This document shows positions 34,141 through 45,500 of a stretch of DNA of 64,000 nucleotides, piece by piece. The notes beneath the pieces were generated by a model. The model did no database searches and was not told the origin of the DNA. It saw nothing but the letters and a program-made list of their open reading frames with translations. Source of the DNA: Paragonimus westermani (taxonomy: Eukaryota; Platyhelminthes; Trematoda; Plagiorchiida; Troglotrematidae); contig QNGE01000896.1 in the NCBI GenBank assembly GCA_008508345.1, forward strand, positions 14,262 through 78,261, written 5' to 3'. The translations under genes and the position numbers were made by a program. How positions within the stretch are numbered: the first letter of the stretch is position 1; every line of letters begins with the position of its first letter.

Positions 34141-34681
34141 GTAGGTCAATTGTTTCATCCGTAAACACTCAGTCTCTAATCAAGCTCTTGTTTTATTGAC
34201 CTCGGATAGTAAACCTTCCGCTCCCACAAGGTGAGTACACTTGTGCGTTTCATTTTCAAGCTAAAACCATGTCGTCTTCCTACTTAAGGACACCACTACG
34301 TCGGCGGTTCACCTTTTTGCTTAAATGCCATATTACCCTTCAAGACAAGCTTTTGGCTAAGGGGAAAGAAAAAAATCAGCTATGGTTTAACTCAAACATT
34401 CAGCACCAAGTTGCCTTGCACACAACCTAGTTGTAAGTGAAGGTATAGCGTCGTAAACAAGACCCTGTATTAGGTAGACTATTAATACCACACAGTCTAG
34501 TTACCAATTTTGCAAGAACCGTAACGAAAAGACTGGCCCTTAAAACAGTGTGACAACTTGCTCGGTCTATTTGACCTGCTAGATTAAACTTGGCAGTGGA
34601 AGTCTGACGGGCTGCTTTCTTGGCCCTCCAGTTCGCGAGTTGCACCAAACTTAGTTTATTACCGAAAAAGGCCACTAGTGG

Positions 34682-34960
34682 ATGGTATTGCCCATAGTGT
34701 CAGTGAGAATAGTGAGGGCACTTGTCTCTGCCGACCCGCGTCATCTGTGGCGTCGAAGAAACGTCCACTTGTTGAAGGGATGGGTATATACTGCATATGT
34801 GCATTTTTTTCATTGTTCAGAAACGTGGCCTGTTCGCGATAAAGATATCAACTTATTTGTTACGTTCTGTCACCGTTGTCTTTGCTGAGTAACCCACATC
34901 AGCTCGTAGTTTGGAACGCTGGATGTACGCGATCAGTTCATTAGATAATTAGGTTGCACA
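34682..34960 (+). mobile_element. RTE-like LINE, 3' fragment (copy A)
   Basis: RALVSADPRHLWRRRNVHLL, then KGWVYTAYVHFFHCSETWPV and DKDINLFVTFCHRCLC. The same order is better preserved at 45160-45370 ([44 protein letters not shown]). This is the segment after the RT core in RTE-like elements. Frames beyond 34890 are broken. Confidence 0.75.
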
Positions 34961-35138
34961 GCTCCCTTCGGCTGGGTCGTGTATTCCGCACACTAGCCAA
35001 ATATTTGCAGCACTGCATGTTTTTTTATACTAAGATTTCTGACAATTGGGTAAAACTGCAGAGTAATCACGTAACGGCGTGACCACGACCTATTTAGATT
35101 GACCATTCCGTTGAATCGAGTAGTAGCATCGGTTGACG

Positions 35139-35640
35139 CTATTTCAGATAGAAACGTGTCACAGTAAGTGAACTATTCACATCCACAACACTTGGTTCTC
35201 TTGAACGTTGCCCACCTTTGCTGTTTTCAAGACACTTCATTCCACCTAGAAGTTCCAACAAAATTGTTAGAACACGAAAACTGATCGATGCCAGCATTTC
35301 GTATTGACTCGTCAGCACAAAATTTATAATAACAGAACACGGTTTTTTCTGAACACAAAACTTGTATGTCTTAGGGAGGCCGTAGGGTTGAATTGTCGAC
35401 GACTCACACGATCTAAGAGGTTTGTACGCCATGTCGTCCATTATGCGTAGCTGTAGGAGAAGTTATAGATGCTGTCCCATACAACCGTCTAATTTAATGA
35501 TATCGTCCACTGTCTGTTTGCTGTAGCTGTCTTTGGTCTTACAATATTGACAGCATCTTCAGCACATACGCTTCTCTGTCTGAGATGACTGCTCCAGATA
35601 ATGGATCTGGCTTAAGTATTACTACATTTCATAATCCGAG
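35139..35640 (-). mobile_element. Penelope-like element, RT N-terminal fragment
   Basis: Read on the minus strand from right to left: AVISDREAYVLKMLSIL (about 35600-35550), then, in another frame, CESSTIQPYGLPKTYKF (about 35410-35360) and PCSVIINFVLTSQYEMLASI (about 35340-35280). These match the early RT region of PLEs (motifs around VVI-Y--KM and YGLPKIHK). A nearly identical 70-base piece is present in opposite orientation at 36865-36935. Confidence 0.75.
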
Positions 35641-36379
35641 TTATCTTACTGATGGCAGATGGTGGTCTGTGATAGCACTCTGGCCGTTGATCGGACACAC
35701 GATAAATTTATCAGCTGTCAGGGAGTTTGGTTTTGAGCCAGCCTAGGTTGTCCGCAGTGGTTGGCTGAAGATGTCAGTTGATCAGAGATTCTCAAGCCGG
35801 GCTTCAACACGAATACGAATAGACCTGTATGATTGTATTTTATGGTCCAGACCCAAAGCTAAGTCTTCTATATAAAAAGAATTCAGTTGTACTGAAGGGT
35901 AGTCCAATAAGTACCCGAATCTAGTAGGATTGATTCTTCAACAGACTTCTTACATGGTTTCTGCAAACGATTGATATAAGTTCGCTTCCCACGATCCATG
36001 ATCGTCATACAGAATTGTGTAAACACTATACGACCGGATGACAAATTTTCTACGATGGAAAGATGGCAGTGCGACCGGTGAATTTGCGTCAAACGTACTG
36101 ACCTCTTCTGTAGTAGCTTCACACTGGTCCATCACAAACGCACACTAGTGAATACATTACTCCCACGAGTAAGACGAGTCTGTACACAGGCTGGTCTTGC
36201 AGGAGAATTAGATTTGTTCAGTTCTGTACTTCAATCTGGTGGCTATCCATAAAGGTTCATAGAAGGGCATAGTAGATTGAAACCACCGTCCGAACAGGTG
36301 ATCACTGAGAAAAAAGAAGGCTCATATAGAATCACCTTTTAAAGGTGATTACAACATGCATCAAACAACGTAAAGACTA

Positions 36380-36935
36380 ATGACTTCGATTGAACAAACA
36401 TTTAACGTGGCAAAACTCTGTGTATTAGCTGGGACTTGGAAGCTGTCCGTGCCTTCAGTCAAAGGAGGTCAGCCTATCGATGCCACCTCATATTGTGTTT
36501 GCCAGTTTACATGCAATTACAAAGAAAGTTACACAGGCAGAACCGAGAGGTGCTTAGTCTCCAGAGTGGTGAAACATTTGCCTAAATGGGTGCAGAAGTC
36601 TGTATTACAGAACGACAGCCGTTGAAACGCGCAAGCAACCAGCGTCTGCACTCGCAAGACACATCCTGATCACTGGTCAGGTTATCGACGCAGTTCATGC
36701 ATTCAGAATCTTTTCACGTCATTACGATCCAACATTCTTGCGGTTTGCTGGAGCGGCCGCAATTAATCGACTGAGACCGGCCTTGCGTGTTCAGAAACAA
36801 TTGCGCATAAACTTGACTCTCCCCCCACCGATTGACTATCCACCCTACTCTTCTAACTGTTTGACGCAAAATCCGTGTTCTGTTATTGTAAATTTTGTGC
36901 TGACGAGTCAATACGAAATGCTGACATCTATCGGT
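36380..36935 (+). mobile_element. Penelope-like element, GIY-YIG end joined to RT start
   Basis: CVCQFTCNYKESYTGRTERC and VSRVVKHLPKWVQK (36490-36600) form a GIY-YIG endonuclease core of the PLE type. Its tail follows at 36740-36830 (AAAINRLRPALRVQKQLRIN). Directly after, NPCSVIVNFVLTSQYEMLTS is a piece of the early RT region. A C-terminus followed by an upstream region in the same direction suggests a head-to-tail PLE junction, or insertion of one copy beside another. Confidence 0.75.
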
Positions 36936-36939
36936 TTAC

Positions 36940-37025
36940 TTTTTCTTTCAATTCCCCCATGTTCCACGTAGCAATTGTGGTAATCGGTGGTCCAAGCCAC
37001 AGCACCTTCTCAAGCTCATCGTCGT
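36940..37025 (+). repeat. Short repeat related to 53510-53590
   Basis: Both segments carry a TTTTCTTTC-run, then a TTCCACGT block and GG--G-CC-AGCCACAG. Each lies next to RTE-like or PLE debris. The family is unknown. Confidence 0.45.
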
Positions 37026-37579
37026 TAGGAATAAATAAGTAAATGATATCGTTCGGATAAATATTCTCAGTGTTTTCGCTCAGCCTCCTTCCCTTTTCTT
37101 TGTTTCCTGCAATAATTATAAGTTGGTGAAGGAGTGCTCTGAAAGCTTCGAACGTTCTTGCAAATACCGTCTCATCTACACTTCCGACCCGTTTGTTTGT
37201 TTGTAGAGTACGCATGGATTTTGTAGTTTCCAGTTCAGTCTTGGGGACTGACCAATTCAGCTCTGTCTTTACATCTTCCCCCACTTCTAAACTATTATCG
37301 GTCTTGTCATTTTTTATTACAGTGAGTCATTGTTGACGGTGATAGTGATAAGTATTGTTTTCACATGCACCTATGTTGAGGGTTTTGACGGAAATTTCAC
37401 GTTTCTGGGGCTACCACATACCCTGGCGATCTTGTAAACATTTATAGTAGATTGTGGATTCAACATCTCTTCTGAGTGACAAGGAAATCAACTGCAGCGT
37501 CATCACATCCGGATTCATTTACACTTAACGAATTACGTTTTGACACTGGTGGACCCACCTTGACTCTTGTTGCTTTCAA

Positions 37580-38420
37580 GACAGTTTGTTCGTGTAGGGT
37601 TAGCACTTTTGGCAGCATATCGATAACCGTTAGCATCTCAACTGAAGTGCGACAAGGTTGTTTAGTCTCCGCCTTCCTATTTAACTTCGAAGTAGATGAG
37701 ATCCTAGAATTTTCCCCAACAGATTGCGAATTTGATGGTGTGGAACTGCTTCCAGGCACTTTAATTCGAGACAGAGTATGCAGACGACATCGCCTTAATC
37801 TGTGAGGGTTCACAGGGAGCCCAAAACACCTTAGACTGATCGAGGGTTTCAGTTCGTCAGTTCGGTGTGACTTTTATGTCTGTTAAGTGCAAGGTGCTGT
37901 TGCAAGATTGGCATGATTCCGCGCCCGCTCTCATCTTTGATGGTGAACCGTCGAAAGTAGTCGAGAATTTAATGTGCTTTAGGGGCTGTATCAACCCTGA
38001 TAGAGTGTCTCAAGAAGTCACATCGTGTAGCACAGGCTCTGCTAGCGTTTGGCACTCTACGCCATATGTGACGGTATTATCTCAGTCTGTGAAAAACCGA
38101 TTGTATAGTGCCATTATAAGGGCAGTCCGAAACCTGGTTCATTCGAACGGAGTATTTAGAGGTTGTTTATAAAGTATGTTTTCGGCTATCTGTGTCTCCG
38201 AAACATTAGCGGCTTGTGGGTGGAGCACCGTTTCAGTCGACAAGTCTTCGGAGCGGATAAACTTTGTCAGTCCTTAACCACATTGATCTCTTCTCACAGG
38301 CTTCGCTGACTTCGCCAACTCGCTACCTGCCACATCGTGCCTTGTTTGAGACTGATGGGTCAGGTTGGAATCGGCAACTTGGTGGTCATCGGATGACTTG
38401 AGTTTCGGGGTATGAGGACA
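37580..38420 (+). mobile_element. RTE-like LINE, RT fragment (copy B)
   Basis: STEVRQGCLVSAFLFNFEVD (37640) is the VRQGCPLSP motif region of RTE-type reverse transcriptases, followed by DEILEFSPTD and GVELLPGTL. After a frame change that removes the catalytic box, [20 protein letters not shown] (37893) and LSQSVKNRLYSAIIRAV follow. Finally, in another frame, SVDKSSERI and SSHRLRWLRQL match the C-terminal region. Several frameshifts are present. Confidence 0.75.
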
Positions 38421-39445
38421 CTCACATTGAAGTTATCTTTAGCTGGGCGCTCCCGGCTTTCTAGCTCTAGTTCATAGGACAACGAGCACCTTTAGATGAA
38501 GACGCTGTTTGGCATGGCAAAAAATAGAAACCGATAATGCTCGTGCTGAGAATTTCTTTGCGCATCGCCGCAATTTTTTCATCATTCCTCCACTTCAAAT
38601 TTTTCTTGCATTGTAACACGATCGCCACTCCATGCGATCTTCCCGTGTTAAGCATTATATATAATCTCGTCATCAGATAGCAATACATCAGTGGTTCTCA
38701 CTGATGCTTAACGGCCACACAACCGTGAAAAAAGTAAACCCTATACAGGAAGAGAGAAGAAGGAAATGGGAGAGAGGGGAGGGACCTAACTCAAGAAAAA
38801 TATCCAAGTATGTATTCAGATGTTCAGCACCATGGTGTCTACACCTTGTTATGTAAAATTAAGGCGTCATCAGCAGGACAACTTCCTCACGGTTTTCACT
38901 ACCCAGCGTCATCAAATACATTTACTTCTCAGACAACGTGACCAAATAACGACGTTTACGCCAATGAACCCTGTTAGCCGCCATCTCGCCTAACGTCCCC
39001 ACCCACCGACTCTGAGTCGAGAGGGCTCTAGCCTGAGAAACGAACCCGACCAACAGTGGCCAAACCTTTCTTGAACGACTTCATATCTTCACGCGAGGTG
39101 ATCATCTGTCCACCTCGCATCTTACACCAATCGGCTGCAGAGTCGGGAAAGAGTGCTCCATGTGGCAGGCAACTAGCTGGCATTTCTAGTACATAGCCTA
39201 GCTATCTAAGTCTGTGAAAATAGAAGGATTGGGCGGAAGAACTCGTTTGACAATCATTACCAAATACCCGCTTTCTAACCTCCTCTTTGCCTACTCGTTG
39301 GTGCTACCGGATTCAAGCGATGAAACGCAGAAATCGGTTGTCAAATCCCTGAAGACGGTTTTTGTTTACTCTCTCTCTATACATATATATTTAAATTAAA
39401 TAAATGTTTAAGTAAATTGTATATATATGTACTATTCTATTGCAG
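38421..39445. other. No gene recognised (5' flank or intron of elongation factor gene)
   Basis: A piece near 38650-38710 resembles an RTE-like linker at 51845-51900 (CAATAC-TCAG-GGTTC-CACTGATGCTTAAC). No exon encoding the start of the elongation factor was found here. Confidence 0.4.
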
Positions 39446-39543
39446 TGGGATATCGTTCATTGCTGAAAGTGGTTCTGTTTTTGGCTTCCAGTGCGGTCTC
39501 TCTCGGGCCTGTGATACGTCGCGTATTGATGAACTTGAACAGA
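39446..39543 (+). CDS. eEF1 beta/delta exon a (first visible)
   Basis: Acceptor TTCTATTGCAG, donor GTAAGT. Reads [16 protein letters not shown] through RIDELEQ. It enters in phase 2 and leaves in phase 1, so an upstream exon must exist. The end joins the coiled-coil of the next exon in frame. Confidence 0.75.
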
Positions 39544-42500
39544 GTAAGTTATTTTCTCCAGGTATAGTTCTGCGATCAGCGTAAACTATTCGTGCTCCCT
39601 TAGTCTGCTTTTCTGCATACTCCCAACACAACTCTGAACTCTCGTTGAACATTAGACCATGCTGGCAAATCTCTGTTCAGTAGGTAAGTAACGGTTGGAT
39701 TCAAATGAATTTCGGTCACAAGCACGCAGTGTAGAACAGACGTTGATTCTGACTACTATTTTAAAGCTAGGTGCGCTTCGTGTACCAGCGGTGTTTATTT
39801 AGTTAGCTGGAGTGGGTAGAGGAATTCAGCATGAACTTTTGGATTTCTGCTGTTGTCTTTCTGGCAGATGTTCAGTAGTTGGTTTAACGAATGGTTGGGA
39901 ACGGTTTCAACTATGTCGTGCACTTAATTTTACGGCTTTATTAACTGGTGCTGTTGAAAAGCCCCCCCCCCCGGTTTTGAACCTTGGCTATAGAATAAAG
40001 CTGAGTTCCGGAAACCCAAACACATTTGTGTGCATGCATATGCAGAGTAGTAGGCATAGACGCTACAACAACTCACAGTTGGTAGGTGAATACTGACAAC
40101 TCAAAAAGATAACAAAAATGAAATATCTACCAGTGACTGCTTAGTGGTAGCGACGTTTACCATTCATATGATTAGTGCTTCGATTTCCGACTGCGTCATT
40201 TTCTTTATCTGATTGGATAGCCCGTCGTTATCCAACACGTGTGCAACATTGTCTGCCATATATTGTGATGTAACACCTGGAACCCATGACTAACTTTTCT
40301 ATTGCCCAACATGGGTAGTAACTCAGGCATGCGTTCATTATCGTGCCGTTAGTCTGCCATTAAATCGTTGTGATTAAGTTTGTGGGGGTACTTTGTATCC
40401 GTATGCCAAGAGAGAACCAAACGCATTTGCTGGGATGCTAAAATCTAGGAGTATTTTTTTCTCCAGATTTGTTTTCTGCCCTAAACCGTTTTTCAAAATG
40501 ACTAACTCCTGGTGATCTTATTTATCTGCAGCTGTTAATTCCCTGATTCAGCGCATCGGCGAACTTGAATTTAAAATCAACAAAATACGCAGTTTGGATG
40601 AAGTCACCGCCTCCCAGAGTGCTGCCGTGAAACCGGTTGCTAGTGACGACGTAGAGTGTGATCTTTTCGCGTGTGATGATGAGGCAAGTCGTTTAGGGTA
40701 CTTATTCAGGAAGTAGGGCTCTGATTCTTTTCCGATTCGTTTACTATTCTGCTTTACGTGTTGTAAGTGAGATTCCGTGTTTGCTCTATTTTGGCAGGTT
40801 TCGTAGAATATTCAGGTTGGGTTTGTATTTAGTGGAATATCAGTTCATCAGGTGGATGCTAGTTTCAGTTTACGAAACCAAATTTAGGAAAGACGTCTAA
40901 GTATGCAGACGCTTCATATTTCATATGTTACAATGAGCCATTTTAGGTCTGCAGCGTAAGCTCAGGCTAACCGTTTTATGACGCCCTCATGTACTTGAGT
41001 AATCTATTGCTTAGCATGCAGCGCTTAGTTGCATTTTCAAAATGTAGAATCAACCGCCTCAACTAATTTAAGTAATTGTCAGTGACTAATTACTCTGACC
41101 ATCACACTATTGCTGTCTCCGTTTCGAATGATCTCTTTTTGAATAACATGTTTTTAATCTGATGCTCTAAAGGTCTTTCCGTCAGTCCGTTAGATAGTTC
41201 ATGCTGCGACATAGGGTTGACTGACATCTAATTATCACACCATGGAGTAGCAATATTGCAGCCTACTCGGTTCATTTTTACATTTGCGTTTGTTTGGTCG
41301 ACGGTCTTCTGAAATTCAAACCATATTTTCCTTGCGGTCTTAATGAAGTTTACCTGAGTAGATGTTGAGCCTCGTCCAGGCTGTGGCTAATCATTGTTTT
41401 ACCTACTACACTTCACTAGGTTATTTGGATTGGACATTGCTATGCTGGGCGAGTCTGTCCGTGATAACGAACTTCAGTAGTAGATGTCCAGTCCTTTTGA
41501 ATTCTTCCGATCACCTACACGATTCACCAACTACTTGATTCATAATTTTGCATGGTTACCTGCACAGTTCTTTTCAGTCGTCACACTTTGTCTGTTATTC
41601 TTTTACACTCTTCAGGAAGACCCCGATGCTGAAAAAATGCGAGCTCAACGTTTAGCGGAATACGAGGCCAAGAAAAGCAAGAGTAAGTCCCATTGTTAGT
41701 ATCGTTAGTTAGGTTTTAGAAGCGAGTTTCATGAACACTTAAACTCTTTGTATTTGATCAATAATGTTTTTTCATTGATATCAGTACCCGTATCCATCTT
41801 TTTGCGCACTGCTTTTCATCCGTGTCATCACAATTCCATTTTATCGAATTTTCAGAGCCAGCGGAAACAGCTAAATCAAATATAATCTTGGATGTGAAAC
41901 CCTGGGGAGATGACACTGACCTAAAAGAAATGGAGAACCTCGTCCGTAACATCAAAGCTGATGGTCTCTACTGGGGTCAGTCTAAGTTTGTTCCTTTGGC
42001 CTACGGCATCAAAAAGCTCCAGATTTGCTGCGTCGTAGAAGATGACAAGGTGAGACGTTCGTTATGCAAATCTGACACAAAATGTTTGTACTTAGTCCTG
42101 GCGGATTTTAGTGATGACTACAAGAACTACAGTCGAAATTACGAATACCGACTCCCAAGCCCCTGTAAAATCTTGCATGTCAAAGTGATTGTCATGGTCA
42201 TGATCCAGAATGTGAAATCCAGGCCACGTTGTGTAGCTACAGACGCTGACATAACTCTTGTTCATGGTTAGCGTCTTTCAGAGGTGTTGCATACAGTTGG
42301 TTCTCTTTTTCCTGAGCCAGATTAAACCACCTGACTGTGTGCGTTGGGAGCGTGGTCTGATCCAAAGGAGTAATGAAGCTGGAGATTACTCACATTGAGC
42401 ACTGCTGCTTGCCATTTCTACGATCGCCAATTATCTGGGATGCTTCTATCTAGGTCTGAACAGTGTGACAGTATCCCGCATGCATGTGGCCCAACGGCTA

Positions 42501-45500
42501 CAAGCGCGATTTATTACTGGGGCGGAAAAAGTTACTTACAAAGCAAGGTTGGTGTTGATTTTCAGACTTCAAGTCAACTGACACGAATTTTCTCTTTTGG
42601 GAAATCGATATGTTGATTGGGGTTTGTTGCGAAAATAGATGGATTTGATAGTTCGAGTTGATACTTTTTGGTCGTCCATTTGTTTACTGGGCTTTGCATT
42701 CAAATCGAAAACCAACTCACCAGTCGAGGTGATATTGTCAGTGCTTAAGTGTTTGGACGTGCGGGTTCGCACACGAGCCCGAGCTACCAAATAGACCACT
42801 TTTTTCAACACTCGCTTACCTACACGGGAACACAATGCCAAAGACCGTTCATGACTGGGAGACCTTTCTATCCAGAGTGTTGTGAACCGCTACCTTCCGG
42901 AACGAAAGGAAAAGTCGGTCTTCGTGGCACAAAGCAAATATCAGTTTATCGAGTTTCTGAGGTGCGTCATAATAGAGGGTAACAAAGCCACAGTTCTAGT
43001 TTATGTTACGATGATTTTCACTTCAGTCCACCTTATATTAATGAAACGTCAGGAACTACTGGAAGGTAAACTCTACCCATCTGGATCACTAAAGCGGAAA
43101 AGTATTTGCAGTGTTGTAAAACCCCATCGGTCTGCATGTTTACGATTCACTCGTCAAATCCGTAGGTAGCCGAAATGCATTCCAGTTGGATCTCCTCCAT
43201 CTGGTTCCACCTGTAAAGCAAACACCCAACAACTGGGGAATATCACGCTGTTGCATACCAGACAAACTGCGGGTGGGATCTGCCGATACACTTGTACTAT
43301 TGAAACGCTCCGAGATACACACAACCTACTCAACATTTTTAATGATATCGACTTCACTGCGAATGTGCTGGTCGATGGGAAATCCGATGGGACATTGGAG
43401 AATTCATTGTACAGGGAACACGCGTGAATCAGCTGAAATTTTAAAGCAACCGTTTAACAGCAACAATCCTGTTCAGAAGAGCAGAAAAATGTTGCAATCT
43501 AGCCAAACTCAACGAAAGAATAAACGTACTCCTACCGGGTGATTATTTGCGACGGATATCCACGAAGTTTCATTGGACTGCTACAAAAGGAAAAAACTAC
43601 GGAACACTCAACAGAATGGATCACCACTTATCAAAAACGTATCGGAGATGATTACATGACTACACGGCATCACGCTAGCGCACAAATTGGCTGCTATCGT
43701 ACATCATCATACTGGCGGGCGTATTTCTCCGGATGAGGAGCCGCTAGGAGGTATGTTTGGTGTCCGGGCACAACGCACTGACAATGGCGAAAGACTACTA
43801 CAGCTGTGCGCATCCCACGGTCTGTATATTTCGAGCACTGCATTCCAACACAGGAAGAAGCATTGTGTTACTTGGAGACCTCCGTGTGCTTCTCAGCCGT
43901 GGACACAGTTGGATCATATAGCAGTTAGTTACAAGTGGCGCCACTGTCAAGGACTGTCGTGCTTTTTGGAGCAACCACCTGGACTCGGACCATACCGTTG
44001 TGCGTGCTCATTTCGTTTTGTCATTTGCCCAGAGGAATTACGCTCGTAAATGCAAGGTGTTCAACTGGAATTTGAGCGATGAGGAGGTAAAGAACGTTTA
44101 CCAAAAGGCGTTGGTGAAGCATTTGCCCGGTTCGAGTCACATGAAGGATCCCAACGAACGCTGGGAACAAATCGCCAGAGCTATGAAAGCGTGCTATGAA
44201 CAGGCATGTTCCGAAGGAGCTGTTCAGTTTCGTCAGAATTGGATTTCTTTTACGTCGATATATCTTATGAGCAGGCGTCGCTCTATCCCATCTGGTTCTG
44301 AATATGACGACGACCGTCGAGAACTTAAACAAAAGCTGACTTAATGCTTGCGCAAAGACCGTGAGCACTACTTTGTCCAACAGTCGAAAGAGATGGAAAA
44401 AGCCTTTTATCTGGGAATAGCAGAAGGCTTTTTTCCCTGATACGTGGTTGTACTGACCGTCAAGTNNNNNNNNNNNNNNNNNNNNNNNNNNNNNNNNNNN
44501 NNNNNNNNNNNNNNNNNNNNNNNNNNNNNNNNNNNNNNNNNNNNNNNNNNNNNNNNNNNNNNNNNNNNNNNNNNNNNNNNNNNNNNNNNNNNNNNNNNNN
44601 NNNNNNNNNNNNNNNNNNNNNNNNNNNNNNNNNNNNNNNNNNNNNNNNNNNNNNNNNNNNNNNNNNNNNNNNNNNNNNNNNNNNNNNNNNNNNNNNNNNN
44701 NNNNNNNNNNNNNNNNNNNNNNNNNNNNNNNNNNNNNNNNNNNNNNNNNNNNNNNNNNNNNNNNNNNNNNNNNNNNNNNNNNNNNNNNNNNNNNNNNNNN
44801 NNNNNNNNNNNNNNNNNNNNNNNNNNNNNNNNNNNNNNNNNNNNNNNNNNNNNNNNNNNNNNNNNNNNNNNNNNNNNNNNNNNNNNNNNNNNNNNNNNNN
44901 NNNNNNNNNNNNNNNNNNNNNNNNNGCGGACGACATTGTCTTACTTAGCCCCTCTGCCGAAGACATGCAGACCATGCTGAACAAGGTGAGTGACCGGGCT
45001 GGTTTGTATGGAATGCGCTTCGCACCTTCAAAGTGCAAAGTGCTGCTTCAAGACTGGGGCATTTCCACCCCTACTCTCTATTATAGGTAATCCGCTTGAG
45101 ACTGTGGACAGTTTCACATACTTAGGTAGCACCATCTCGTCAGCCTGTAATGTTGCTGATGAGATATCAGCGAGGATAACAAAGGCACGAGTTGTCTCTG
45201 CCAAACTGCGTCATCTATGGCACCGAACAGACGTTCGGTTGTCCTTGAAAGGATGGGTGTATAATGCCAGTGTGCGTTCCATTTCGCCGTATGGTTCGGA
45301 AACGTGGCCTGTTCACAAGGAAGATATCAACAGGCTTGCTGTGTTTGACCATCGTTGTCTCCGCCAATTGGCCCACATTAAGTGGACTGATCGCGTGAGC
45401 AATGTGGCAGTTGGCCAGCGCGTATTCCGGAGCGGTTTGGATGCGCGATCAATTGGTCAACTAATAACGTTGCACAGCTTGTGATGGTTGGGTCACGTGC

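Noticed and set aside
44444..45038. Long open frames across the N gap on both strands
   Set aside because: They are open only because undetermined bases contain no stop codons.
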